A stretch of DNA of 64,000 nucleotides, from the NCBI RefSeq assembly GCF_900115145.1, contig NZ_FOVL01000016.1:25927-89926 (forward strand). The letters run 5' to 3'. Origin of the DNA: Salegentibacter flavus. Its GTDB lineage: Bacteria > Bacteroidota > Bacteroidia > Flavobacteriales > Flavobacteriaceae. Both the position numbers and the translations under genes were made by a program. This document shows positions 50,363 to 59,288 of this stretch, one piece after another. Below the pieces are notes generated by a model. That model was given only the letters and a program-made list of their open reading frames with translations. It was not told the origin of the DNA and ran no database searches. Each line of letters begins with the position of its first letter. Position 1 is the stretch's first letter.

Positions 50363-50427
50363 AATAAAATCTTAGTACAGAGAGGAAACAAAATCAGTAC
50401 ATAATTTAAGAATAAAATTTTAGATGA

Positions 50428-51051
50428 TCACTTTTGATTAAAAATTAATTCTCCGGTAAGCTCCAGTTCATTTTCTGATATAGTATGAGGCCGATTTTCA
50501 TAGATCTTCACACTCACATCGGCATTCATATTATTCAAGATCTCAGCCGATCTCTTGACGCGTCCTACCGGGACATGGGAATCGGGATCTCCGGTACCTA
50601 TAAAAATAGGTGTAGTTTCAAAATCTCCGGAATAATTTTCAGGATCCAGGGTTTCTCCTATCAACCCGCCGGTGAAAGCGGCTATCCCGCCATACCTACG
50701 GGCATTTCGCGCTGCAAATTCAAGGCAGAGACAGGCACCTTGTGAAAATCCCAGCAGGTAAATATCCCTGGAATCGAAGCCTTTTTCTAACAGATCTTCT
50801 ATGATATCCCTGAGAAGTTCCAGGGCTGAAGAAAGCCAGGGCTCATTTTCATTTATCGGGGCCAGAAAGGAATAAGGATACCAGGTTTGATTTGTTGCCT
50901 GAGGGGCAATTAGGGCAAAATCCTCTAAAGGTAAATGGGATTCCAGACCTAAGATATCTTTTGTAGTTGCCCCCCGCCCGTGCAAAAGGACAAGCACTTT
51001 TTTAGCTTTTTCAAGGTCTTTTCCAGCAGTGTGCAGTTCTTTCTTATGCAT
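50428..51051 (-). CDS. MhqD-like carboxylesterase (alpha/beta hydrolase)
   Basis: 207 residues. LVLLHGRGATTKDILGLESHL at the start, nucleophile in LLGFSQGACLCLEFA (Ser about 105), acid in GTGDPDSHVPVGRV and His near the end (NRPHTIS). It resembles phospholipase/carboxylesterases such as Bacillus MhqD. It starts 3 nt after the ring-cleaving dioxygenase gene, reproducing the mhqO-mhqD pairing used against quinones and aromatic electrophiles. Confidence 0.85.
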   Translation of the reverse strand: MHKKELHTAGKDLEKAKKVLVLLHGRGATTKDILGLESHLPLEDFALIAPQATNQTWYPYSFLAPINENEPWLSSALELLRDIIEDLLEKGFDSRDIYLLGFSQGACLCLEFAARNARRYGGIAAFTGGLIGETLDPENYSGDFETTPIFIGTGDPDSHVPVGRVKRSAEILNNMNADVSVKIYENRPHTISENELELTGELIFNQK

Positions 51052-51054
51052 AAT

Positions 51055-51993
51055 CTATTGACTTAGTTTCGGGAGCAAATTTTCAATTCTCTCCCGGGAA
51101 GATTCATATTTTTCTGGCAGTTTCAGGCTGCTACCTAATTCATCAAGTGATTCGTCACGGGTAAAGCCAGGATTATCGGTTGCAATTTCAAACAGCACCC
51201 CACCCGGTTCCCTGAAATAAAGAGAATAGAAATAATCCCGATCTATTTTCCCGGTGATATTCAGGCCGGCCTCAACGATCTTATCTCTAAAGAATCGCTG
51301 GGAGGCTTCATCATTAACTCTAAAAGCAATATGGTGGTTAGTACCTGCGGCATTGATTCCCCGTTCGGAAGAGGGATCTTCTATTAGGTCGATTATAGAT
51401 GCATTCTCAACCGCATCGGTGATATATCTGAAACGATTTCTTTCCTGTTTTTTAAATTTATAATCAAAAATATCGGTTAGTATTCCTGCGGTAGGGGCCT
51501 GATTGGAGAGGTTTAAAGTCACGTTATGAAAGCCTTTTAAGGCAACATCTTTATTGATTTCGTTTGTCTCCCATCCCTGGCGGGAATCTGGAGTACTGGG
51601 AATTATAAGTTTCAGTTTCAGCCCATCGGGATCTTCAAAGGGAAGTAATTTCTCCCCGAATTCCTCGGATGGGCTTCCATAGTTCACCTTATATTCATCA
51701 AAACGATTCTGCCAAAAATCCAGACTAGCTTCCGGAACGGAATATCCTATTTCAGTAGCCATACCAACGCCGTTTTTTCCTTTTTTTGCTCCGGGCCAGG
51801 GGAAAAATGTGAGAATGGTACCGGGAGAACCGGTTTTATCACCAAAATAAAAATGATAGGTCTGAGGATCATCGAAATTCACGGTTTTCTTAACCATGCG
51901 AAGACCAAGCACCTTCGTGTAGAAGTCGTAGTTCTGTTGTGGATCTCCTGCGATTGCTGTAATATGGTGTAACCCAAGAATTTTATTTTCCAT
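51055..51993 (-). CDS. MhqO-like ring-cleaving dioxygenase (glyoxalase fold)
   Basis: 312 residues with two vicinal-oxygen-chelate (glyoxalase) modules. LGLHHITAIAGDPQQNYDFYTKVLGLRMVKKTVNFDDP at the N-terminus and GTNHHIAFRVNDEA with FEIATDNPGF in the second half supply the metal His/Glu ligands. It matches hydroquinone-type extradiol dioxygenases like MhqO. The downstream partner is MhqD-like. Role in quinone detoxification is inferred from that pairing. Confidence 0.88.
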   Translation of the reverse strand: MENKILGLHHITAIAGDPQQNYDFYTKVLGLRMVKKTVNFDDPQTYHFYFGDKTGSPGTILTFFPWPGAKKGKNGVGMATEIGYSVPEASLDFWQNRFDEYKVNYGSPSEEFGEKLLPFEDPDGLKLKLIIPSTPDSRQGWETNEINKDVALKGFHNVTLNLSNQAPTAGILTDIFDYKFKKQERNRFRYITDAVENASIIDLIEDPSSERGINAAGTNHHIAFRVNDEASQRFFRDKIVEAGLNITGKIDRDYFYSLYFREPGGVLFEIATDNPGFTRDESLDELGSSLKLPEKYESSRERIENLLPKLSQ

Positions 51994-52070
51994 CGCTTCC
52001 TTTTATGACTTAAAGAAATAAAATTCAGGATGAAATCCGGTTAAATTAATGGTAAAATTAGAATAGATTG

Positions 52071-54587
52071 CTAAATCTCCTGAGCCTGAAGAGGCTTCTT
52101 TCTTCGATAATATTTAAAACCTTCAAACCATATCACTGAAATAAAACCTATAATTATGCTGAAACCTAATTGCTGAAAATTCAGTTTTTCAAAATCAAAG
52201 AACCGGGAAAAAAATGGAATATAAATAATGATCCCAGTAATGAGAACACTTATCCCAATAATAAGAGGAACCAGGATATTCTTGTATTTTAAGGTTTCCC
52301 AGGCTGAATAATAAAATGAGCGGTTTACCAGGGTGAGGAAGATATTAGCTGAAATCAGGCAGCTAAAAACCATCGTACGAGTGGTGTTTTCATTGAATCC
52401 ATTTTCAACAGCAAATTGGTAAATAAAAAGACAGCCCAGGGTAATTATCAATCCCTGAATAATACTTACAGTTAGTTCTTTCCCATTGAAAAATGTACTG
52501 GTAAAGGGTCGCGGTTTTTTCTGCATGCTGTTTTTTTCAGGCGGTTCATTCTCATAAATGATAGAACAGGTGGGACCCATAATTAACTCGAGAAAAATAA
52601 TATGCACAGGAGAAAATATTGCCGGATATTTCCAGGCCAGGGCCAGTGGAATAAATACGGTGAGAATAATAGGAATATGAATGGAAATGATATACTGTAT
52701 TGCTTTTTTCAGGTTGGTGTAGATCTTTCTTCCAATTTCTACCGCCTGCACCATTTTTGAAAGATCGTCTTCCTGGAGAATAAGTGAGGCCGCTTGTTTT
52801 GCTATCTCGCTGCCTTTTTTTCCCATAGCGATCCCGATATGAGAAGCTTTTAGTGCCGGCCCGTCGTTCACCCCATCTCCTGTCATAGCCACAATTTCTC
52901 CGTTAGCTTTAAATGCCTCTATTATTCGCAGTTTTGCTTCAGGGAACATTCTGGCGAAAATCCCGTACTCATCCAAACCTGACCTAAGTTTAGACTCATC
53001 CATTTGCATCAACTCCGCGCCGGTGATCACTTTCTTATGGCCGTTAAATCCTACCTGTCTTGCTACAGCTGCAGTGGTTTCAGGGTTGTCTCCGGTGACG
53101 ATCTTCACTTTTATTCCTGCGGAATAGAAATCCTGAAAAACCTTGCCGATATTAGCTTTTGGAGGATCATAAAAGCTCACCAGTCCTTTGAACCTGAATT
53201 CGAAATCCTGCTGGCGATTAGGGAAATTATCTCCACTGAAACTGGTTTCAGCTACCCCAAGGAGACGATAACCTTCTTTGGCCAGTTCATCAATAACTTT
53301 TATGATCTTATTTTTTTCTTCTTCGTCTAATGCTGAAACCTCCAGAATAGCCTCAGGTGCACCTTTGGCTGCTATGATCCTTTTCCCTTTTTTATTCTCA
53401 AAAATATGGGTCATCATAGGAGGTTTTCCCTCCAAGGGATATTCATGATACATTTTGAATTCAGCTCTATGATCTGGGGTAAAATTTTCCTGATAGGAAT
53501 TGTGTAGAGCGACTTCCATTGCGTCAAAAGGAATAGGTTCGCTTGCCCACATCGCGGTTTCCAGTAATTCTCTTATTTCAGAAGAGAGATTGGTTTCTGT
53601 AATCTCAATGACCCCATTTTGCGGAGTATAAATTTTTGCCAGGCTCATTTTATTCTGGGTGATGGTGCCGGTTTTATCGGTACAGATCACCGTGGCGCTA
53701 CCCAGGGTCTCCACTGTTTTCATTTGCTTGACCACAATCCCCATCTTCATCAATCTCCAGGCGCCCATAGCCATAAAAGTGGTAAAAGCTACAGGAATTT
53801 CTTCAGGAAGTATACTCATGGCAAGGGTGAGGGCCATTAGTAAGCTTTCTAGAACATCTGTTGTTCTTATGTAATTTATAGCCCATACCAGTATGAAAAC
53901 CACGCTACCGGCGATGACCATCTTTTTTACAAAATTATTGATCTGGATTTCCAAGGGGGTTTTCTCCTGGCTAAGATCTTCCAGGCTTTTACCTATTTTT
54001 CCCAGTTGGGTTTTATTGCCTATGGCGGTAACCCTGGCAATAGCCAGGCCGGTTTCAACCTGGGTACCCATATAAATTGTATTATCTTCCGTTTCAGGAG
54101 ATTTGGGTACAGAGAAAGCTTCGCCCGTAAGGATTGATTCATTTACCGAGAAATCATTAGATTGAACAATTTCGGCATCGGCGGGGATGCTGCTTCCTTC
54201 ATTGACTATTATGAAATCGCCGATGACGATTTCTCCGATATTGATATCCAGGGTCTTTCCGTCACGAATTACCTGGCAAGTGGGCCGGGTAAAGGCTTTA
54301 AGTTTTTCGAGGGCGCTACGGCTTCGGGCATCCTGAAAAAGAGATATTGTGGCCACTAGTATGATCGCTACCGAAAGAAAGATCCCATCATCGTGATTAC
54401 CGGTAAGAAAATAGATAAAGGCTGCCGCGAAAAGCAGGAGAATCATTGGTTCACTTATAACTGTTTTAAGTGCATCCCAAAGGGGAGTTTCTTTTTTTAA
54501 ATCCAGTTTATTGTGACCGTGAGTATCGCGTGAATTTTCAACCTGCTCGGGAGTTAAGCCCTGTATATTATGGGGGTTTTCGGCCAT
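52071..54587 (-). CDS. Cation-translocating P-type ATPase
   Basis: 838 residues of the P2 (Ca-type) class. Phosphorylation motif CTDKTGTITQNKM, actuator SILTGEAFSVPKS, hinge MTGDGVNDGPALK, and M4 segment MSILPEEIPVAFTTF. About ten transmembrane helices, with an extended C-terminal bundle. PEEIP replaces the PEGLP of SERCA, a variant common in bacterial members, so the transported ion (Ca or Mn) is unresolved. It is 15 nt downstream of a small uncharacterised gene. Confidence 0.9.
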   Translation of the reverse strand: MAENPHNIQGLTPEQVENSRDTHGHNKLDLKKETPLWDALKTVISEPMILLLFAAAFIYFLTGNHDDGIFLSVAIILVATISLFQDARSRSALEKLKAFTRPTCQVIRDGKTLDINIGEIVIGDFIIVNEGSSIPADAEIVQSNDFSVNESILTGEAFSVPKSPETEDNTIYMGTQVETGLAIARVTAIGNKTQLGKIGKSLEDLSQEKTPLEIQINNFVKKMVIAGSVVFILVWAINYIRTTDVLESLLMALTLAMSILPEEIPVAFTTFMAMGAWRLMKMGIVVKQMKTVETLGSATVICTDKTGTITQNKMSLAKIYTPQNGVIEITETNLSSEIRELLETAMWASEPIPFDAMEVALHNSYQENFTPDHRAEFKMYHEYPLEGKPPMMTHIFENKKGKRIIAAKGAPEAILEVSALDEEEKNKIIKVIDELAKEGYRLLGVAETSFSGDNFPNRQQDFEFRFKGLVSFYDPPKANIGKVFQDFYSAGIKVKIVTGDNPETTAAVARQVGFNGHKKVITGAELMQMDESKLRSGLDEYGIFARMFPEAKLRIIEAFKANGEIVAMTGDGVNDGPALKASHIGIAMGKKGSEIAKQAASLILQEDDLSKMVQAVEIGRKIYTNLKKAIQYIISIHIPIILTVFIPLALAWKYPAIFSPVHIIFLELIMGPTCSIIYENEPPEKNSMQKKPRPFTSTFFNGKELTVSIIQGLIITLGCLFIYQFAVENGFNENTTRTMVFSCLISANIFLTLVNRSFYYSAWETLKYKNILVPLIIGISVLITGIIIYIPFFSRFFDFEKLNFQQLGFSIIIGFISVIWFEGFKYYRRKKPLQAQEI

Positions 54588-54602
54588 TTGGAGGCTTACA
54601 TT

Positions 54603-54923
54603 TTAAATATGCATATGCAGTTTTTTCGTAATATCAGAGGTCTTATTGTCGCTGTAAACACCAAAAGCATTAACCAGGACACCTTTTACCCGATGTTTTT
54701 CTGAAGAAATACCAAAAACGATCATTTCATCCCCGGGATCTGTATTGCCTTCAAAACGATAGATTTCGTCGATTTCAAATTCATCGGGAGAGAGTTCGAT
54801 AGAGGAATGGTTGCAGATGATGCAGTTTTTATCGGTGAGCAAGGTGAAGTCGGTAGTATAACCCCGGCGGATGAGATCATTAACGGCTTCACTGGCAGTA
54901 TCATAGTTGCGTCGTTTTGTCAT
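54603..54923 (-). CDS. Uncharacterised 106-aa protein upstream of the P-type ATPase
   Basis: 106 residues from the ATG at 54923 (MTKRRNYDTASEAVNDLIRR); the longer frame adds an unlikely N-terminal stretch. Globular and acidic, with one CIIC pair (NCIICNHSSIELSPDEFEID) and a conserved core GDEMIVFGISSEKHRVKGVL. Related flavobacterial proteins have been labelled phosphoribosylpyrophosphate synthetase, but no PRPP-binding motif is visible. It probably shares the ATPase transcript. Confidence 0.72.
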   Translation of the reverse strand: MTKRRNYDTASEAVNDLIRRGYTTDFTLLTDKNCIICNHSSIELSPDEFEIDEIYRFEGNTDPGDEMIVFGISSEKHRVKGVLVNAFGVYSDNKTSDITKKLHMHI

Positions 54924-54976
54924 AATTACTGTTTCTGAAACTGATAATAATTTACACCAAAACGCTGAATAAAACA

Positions 54977-55062
54977 AGGGCTAAAATCTGGTAGTTTCAG
55001 TATAGTAACTAAAACCAACAAAGATTAGCCCTTAAGCAAAAACTTCAGAATAAAAACTGAAG
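54977..55062. repeat. Nested inverted repeats between DUF302 gene and 54923 gene
   Basis: Outer arms AAGGGCTAA and TTAGCCCTT (within 54977-55033) enclose inner arms TAGTT and AACTA; a separate hairpin CTTCAG-N8-CTGAAG at 55043-55062, followed on the minus strand by TTTTT, is the likely DUF302 terminator. The larger structure may be part of the next gene's leader. Confidence 0.45.
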
Positions 55063-55074
55063 CCGTAAATTCAT

Positions 55075-55467
55075 CTATTTAAGATTCGCAATAATCTTTT
55101 TCATTTTTTCCTGAACTTCGGTTGCGATACCGCGAAGATCTTCATTTTCTGCAGCTTGCATAGAAGCAATAGGATCTACAGCCGAAACTTCGATCTCGCC
55201 GTTATCGTTTTCTTCTACTACCACGTTGCAGGGTAGAAGTACTCCAATTTTATCCTCCTTGGTTAAGGCTTTATGTGCGAAATGAGGATTGCAGGCGCCC
55301 AGGATCTTGTATTTTTTGAATTCTACATCAATTTTCTTCTTAAGGGTTTCTTTTACATCAATTTCTGTGAGTACCCCAAAACCTTCTTTTTTTAGCTCTG
55401 CAGTTACTTTTTCCAAAGCATCTTCAAAAGAGGTGTTTTTCAGTGTGGTATTAAAATAATAGCTCAT
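55075..55467 (-). CDS. DUF302-family protein
   Basis: 130 residues. The DUF302 pattern is clear: FEDALEKVTAELKKEGFGVLTEIDVKETLKKK, then YKILGACNPHFAHKAL and IGVLLPCNVVVEE. Two conserved cysteines lie in those segments. Function of the family is unknown. In flavobacteria it often appears in redox or stress clusters. No GTAAC-N4-GTTAC site precedes this copy. Confidence 0.85.
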   Translation of the reverse strand: MSYYFNTTLKNTSFEDALEKVTAELKKEGFGVLTEIDVKETLKKKIDVEFKKYKILGACNPHFAHKALTKEDKIGVLLPCNVVVEENDNGEIEVSAVDPIASMQAAENEDLRGIATEVQEKMKKIIANLK

Positions 55468-55675
55468 AATATTTAAATTTTATGTTTGAAATTAAGAATT
55501 ATAATTCACTATCTACCCCAGCCGGCATTAAATTTTTCTTAATACTGAAGAAATGAACCCAGGCTTTTTATGAGGAAGGTATATTGTAGGCTTACCAATT
55601 TTAAGCTTAATGCAATGCGAATAATTCTTCTTCAAGAATCGGGCTTAATTCTCCTATCAAAATAAGAAAAAAGTT

Positions 55676-55683
55676 TACTTTTG
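55676..55683 (+). promoter_or_regulatory. Minus-7 box of pyrR
   Basis: TACTTTTG matches TAnnTTTG, 28 nt before the pyrR start codon. No PyrR-type attenuator is apparent. Confidence 0.5.
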
Positions 55684-55711
55684 TGTACCAACCATTTCTT
55701 ATTGACGAACT

Positions 55712-56251
55712 ATGAGCCAAAAAGTATTGCTTACTTCTAAAGAAATAGATATTATTTTGCATCGGCTGGCTTGTCAATTAGTAGAAAATCATACCGATTT
55801 TAAAGATTCAGTGCTCATTGGGATTCAGCCCCGCGGAGTTTACCTTGCTGAAAGAATCCTGAATATTCTTCAGAAGGAATATAAACTGAAAGACCTGAAG
55901 TTAGGACATCTAGATATTACATTTTATCGGGATGATTTCCGCAGAAGTGATAAACCGCTGGAAGCCAATAAAACTAAAATAGATTTTGTAGTTGAAGATA
56001 AGCGGGTGATATTTATAGATGACGTCTTGTATACCGGTAGAAGTACAAGGGCAGCATTAACTGCAATACAGTCTTTTGGCCGGCCAAAAGAAATAGAACT
56101 TATGAGTCTGATAGACCGGAGATTTAGCCGACATCTGCCAATTCAACCAGATTATAGCGGAAGACAGGTGGATGCAATTAATGAGGAAAAAGTTGCGGTG
56201 AACTGGAAAGAAAATGAAGGGGAAGATGTGGTTTATCTTATTTCGAAATAA
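55712..56251 (+). CDS. pyrR: PyrR bifunctional regulator / uracil phosphoribosyltransferase
   Basis: 179 residues. PRPP loop VIFIDDVLYTGRSTRAALTAI (about 91-111), LIGIQPRGVYLAERI near 35, and RHLPIQPDYSGRQV near the end are PyrR signatures. It makes UMP from uracil and PRPP and may bind pyr mRNA. It precedes pyrB by 23 nt. No PyrR-type attenuator is apparent in the leader. Confidence 0.93.
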   Translation: MSQKVLLTSKEIDIILHRLACQLVENHTDFKDSVLIGIQPRGVYLAERILNILQKEYKLKDLKLGHLDITFYRDDFRRSDKPLEANKTKIDFVVEDKRVIFIDDVLYTGRSTRAALTAIQSFGRPKEIELMSLIDRRFSRHLPIQPDYSGRQVDAINEEKVAVNWKENEGEDVVYLISK

Positions 56252-56274
56252 TGAAAGTAAAAGAAAAGAAATAG

Positions 56275-57204
56275 ATGAGTGAACTTAGTGTAAACCACTT
56301 ATTGGGTATAAAATACCTTAAGAAGGAGGATATTAAGCTAATATTCAAAACCGCCGACCACTTTAAAGAAGTAATCAACAGGCCCATTAAAAAGGTTCCT
56401 TCCTTAAGGGATATAACTATTGCTAATCTTTTCTTTGAAAACTCCACCCGAACACGGCTTTCCTTTGAACTGGCAGAAAAACGACTTAGCGCTGATGTTA
56501 TCAATTTTTCAGCAGCGTCATCTTCAGTGAAAAAAGGAGAGACCCTCATAGATACTGTTAACAATATTCTCTCCATGAAGGTGGATATGGTAGTAATGCG
56601 CCATCCAAACCCCGGAGCCGGAATCTTTCTGTCAAAACATGTAAAGGCCAGTATTATTAACGCCGGAGATGGAGCACATGAGCATCCAACCCAGGCATTG
56701 CTGGATTCCTATTCAATTAAGGAGCGACTTGGCGGTGTTAAAGGAAAGAAAGTAGTAATTGTTGGGGATATCCTTCACAGCAGGGTAGCACTGTCTAATA
56801 TTTTTGCTTTGAAATTACAGGGGGCAGAAGTAAAGGTTTGTGGCCCGAAAACTCTTATCCCGAAGCATATTGAATCGCTGGGCGTTAAGGTAGAAACCGA
56901 TTTGAGAAAAGCCCTGGAATGGTGTGATGTGGCTAATATGTTGCGGGTCCAAAATGAACGAATGGAAATCAGTTATTTTCCGAGCACCCGAGAATACACC
57001 CAGCAGTTTGGGTTGAATAAGAAGATGCTCGACAGCCTGAATAAAGAAATCGTAATTATGCATCCCGGGCCGATTAACCGCGGTGTTGAAATTACCAGTG
57101 ACGTTGCCGATTCAGAGAATGCCATTATCCTGGATCAGGTTCAAAATGGAGTCGCTGTGCGAATGGCTGTTATTTATTTACTCGCCTCTAAGATCAAACA
57201 GTAA
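56275..57204 (+). CDS. pyrB: Aspartate carbamoyltransferase catalytic subunit
   Basis: 309 residues. Carbamoyl-phosphate site FENSTRTRLSFELA (about 53-66), VMRHPNPGA, GDGAHEHPTQALLDSYSI and the C-terminal MHPGPINRGVEI. It catalyses the committed step of pyrimidine synthesis. No pyrI regulatory subunit follows. Confidence 0.96.
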   Translation: MSELSVNHLLGIKYLKKEDIKLIFKTADHFKEVINRPIKKVPSLRDITIANLFFENSTRTRLSFELAEKRLSADVINFSAASSSVKKGETLIDTVNNILSMKVDMVVMRHPNPGAGIFLSKHVKASIINAGDGAHEHPTQALLDSYSIKERLGGVKGKKVVIVGDILHSRVALSNIFALKLQGAEVKVCGPKTLIPKHIESLGVKVETDLRKALEWCDVANMLRVQNERMEISYFPSTREYTQQFGLNKKMLDSLNKEIVIMHPGPINRGVEITSDVADSENAIILDQVQNGVAVRMAVIYLLASKIKQ

Positions 57205-57232
57205 AGCATTTTTATTAACTTTAAGGAAAGAA

Positions 57233-57268
57233 ACCTGAATTGTCTAAAGGAATTCAGGTAGTTTTAAT
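57233..57268 (+). terminator. Weak terminator after pyrB
   Basis: ACCTGAATT (57233-57241) and AATTCAGGT (57251-57259) with a 9-nt loop, followed by AGTTTTAATT. Confidence 0.55.
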
Positions 57269-57277
57269 TGTTAAGCT

Positions 57278-57610
57278 ATGAAAATAAAGAAAGAAGATAA
57301 TCATATTTTGATCAAGGCCAGGCATGATTCTGTGGTGGAATTTGCGTCAGACCTCACCAAAAGACATGAGGAATTTAAAAATGACAATCTTATCCTCGAT
57401 ATTTCTTCTTATGAAAACCTGGAATTGGAGGAGATGCTGAGTTTTCTGGAGCTTTCCAATGTCCACAGGGAGGATAAAAAGTCTTTTGTGATCATTAACA
57501 ATGCAATTCCTATTGAAAAAATCCCTGATGAATTATGCGTTGTACCCTCTCTTCAGGAAGCCAAAGATGTGATACAAATGGACGAGATTCAGCGGGAACT
57601 TGGATTTTAA
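57278..57610 (+). CDS. Small uncharacterised protein upstream of rnz
   Basis: 110 residues with an alternating strand-helix pattern (ILIKARHDSVVEFASDL, NLILDISSYENLELEEML, KSFVIINNAIPIEKIPDELCVVPSLQEA) reminiscent of a STAS-like fold. It ends 10 nt before the RNase Z gene, a common flavobacterial pairing. Function unknown. Confidence 0.7.
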   Translation: MKIKKEDNHILIKARHDSVVEFASDLTKRHEEFKNDNLILDISSYENLELEEMLSFLELSNVHREDKKSFVIINNAIPIEKIPDELCVVPSLQEAKDVIQMDEIQRELGF

Positions 57611-57620
57611 AGAGCTTTGA

Positions 57621-58529
57621 ATGAAACTTACCATTCTGGGCTGTTATGCCGCTACTCCCCGAAGTTTCACCAATCCTACCTCTCAGGTTCTTGAGATAGG
57701 GAATCATCTTTTTCTTATAGATTGCGGGGAAGGTACCCAGGTGCAATTGAGGAGAAATAAAATAAAATTCTCCAAAATAAACCACATTTTTATTTCTCAC
57801 CTTCATGGAGATCATTTTTATGGTTTGGTTGGACTTATCTCCACTTTTATGCTTCTAAACCGACAGAACGACCTTCATGTTTACGGGCCCAAAGGGATTA
57901 AGGAGGTCATCCTGTTGCAGCTAAAACTGTCTAAATCCTGGACAAATTATCCTTTGTATTTTCATGAACTCACAAAAAAAACACCTGAAGTTATTTTTGA
58001 TGATGAACGAGTAAGTATAGAAACCATTCCGCTTAAACATCGCGTTTATACCAACGGGTTTCTGTTTAGGGAAAAACCCGGAGATAGAAAGCTTTTAATA
58101 AATAAGGCGAAAGAGTATAAGATTGATGTTGCCTTGTATAAGAGCTTAAAAAAGGGTAAAGATGTAATTGCTGAAGATGGTAAATTAATATCCAATGCTT
58201 TAGTCACAGCAGATCCGCCTGAGCCCAAAAGTTATGCATACTGCAGTGATACAATTTATGACCCTGGGATTACTTCCCAAATTAAAGGGGTAACCGCACT
58301 GTATCACGAATCAACTTTCCTTGAGTCAGAGTCCCATCTGGCAGAACCTACTCAGCACAGCACGGCCAAACAGGCAGCAAGAATTGCCCTGGAGGCAGGT
58401 GTAGGCAGGCTAATTCTTGGTCATTATTCTACGCGATATGATACTATTGACTTTTTTAAGAAAGAAGCCGAAAGTATATTTTCTGCGAGTGAACTTGCCG
58501 ATGATGGTCTGGAAATCATTCTTGATTAA
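57621..58529 (+). CDS. rnz: Ribonuclease Z
   Basis: 302 residues of the metallo-beta-lactamase tRNase Z family. Metal motif FISHLHGDHFYGLVGL (about 58-73), N-terminal GCYAATPRSFTNPTSQVL, LLIDCGEGTQVQLRR, and C-terminal HSTAKQAARIALEAG with LILGHYSTRY. It trims tRNA 3' ends. Confidence 0.94.
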   Translation: MKLTILGCYAATPRSFTNPTSQVLEIGNHLFLIDCGEGTQVQLRRNKIKFSKINHIFISHLHGDHFYGLVGLISTFMLLNRQNDLHVYGPKGIKEVILLQLKLSKSWTNYPLYFHELTKKTPEVIFDDERVSIETIPLKHRVYTNGFLFREKPGDRKLLINKAKEYKIDVALYKSLKKGKDVIAEDGKLISNALVTADPPEPKSYAYCSDTIYDPGITSQIKGVTALYHESTFLESESHLAEPTQHSTAKQAARIALEAGVGRLILGHYSTRYDTIDFFKKEAESIFSASELADDGLEIILD

Positions 58530-58708
58530 TTTTATGTGCTAATTTCCTACAAATCAAATATCAATAACCAACTTGCACTGAGTATTGTAGGATGAATCCT
58601 ATAATTACTGTTAAATATATCTTAAAATCGATGAACTACATATGTCAAAATGTTTTTTGTCGATTAAATATGTACTTTTATCTCACCTCAAGTTTAATAT
58701 GCTAACCT

Positions 58709-59215
58709 ATGAGAAAAAGTATAACAAGATTTATTTTGATGGTTTTCAGTTCTTTAGTACTGATTTCGTGTGCAAAAGACAGTGTTGACGAGGAGATAAA
58801 CTCCATCGATCATATCGCAAAAACATCGGTGAACTACACATACACCGATATTGAGAAGGAAATCCTTTCTGCAATTAACGATTACCGTAAGGAGCAGGAT
58901 TTAAAAGAACTTAGTCCACTAGGCGAAATTTCCTTAGAAGCAGAAGATCATAATTATTATATGGTAGAAACCGGAAAGGTGAGCCACGATAACTTTGGAG
59001 AGCGCTATACCACACTTGTTAATAGTATAGCAGCCCGTGCGGTAAGTGAAAATGTTGCCTATGGTTACCATACTGCCGATGCCGTGGTAAAGGCCTGGAT
59101 AAAAAGCGATGGCCACCGGGAAAATATTGAATCTAATTTTACCCACTTTGGGGTTTCTGTAGTAAAAGATAAGGAAGGCAGAAATTACTTCACCAATATA
59201 TTTGTTAGAAGGTAG
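58709..59215 (+). CDS. CAP-domain lipoprotein
   Basis: 168 residues. Lipobox SLVLISC (Cys about 21), then a CAP/SCP domain (about 45-168): LSAINDYRKEQDLKELSPLGE, MVETGKVSHDNFGERYT (conserved His), SENVAYGY, WIKSDGHRENIESNFTHFGVSV. The domain is of the secreted SCP/PR-1 type; bacterial members are of unknown function, though some are linked to adhesion or envelope interactions. Confidence 0.88.
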   Translation: MRKSITRFILMVFSSLVLISCAKDSVDEEINSIDHIAKTSVNYTYTDIEKEILSAINDYRKEQDLKELSPLGEISLEAEDHNYYMVETGKVSHDNFGERYTTLVNSIAARAVSENVAYGYHTADAVVKAWIKSDGHRENIESNFTHFGVSVVKDKEGRNYFTNIFVRR

Positions 59216-59236
59216 TACCTTGTTTTCATTATTAAT

Positions 59237-59269
59237 AAAAAGGTTCAGCCATTATAGCTGAACCTTTTT
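59237..59269. terminator. Bidirectional terminator
   Basis: AAAAAGGTTCAGC (59237-59249), loop CATTATA, GCTGAACCTTTTT (59257-59269); it separates the convergent CAP and OmpA-family genes. Confidence 0.9.
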
Positions 59270-59288
59270 GGTTGGGGCAGGGTAGAGT

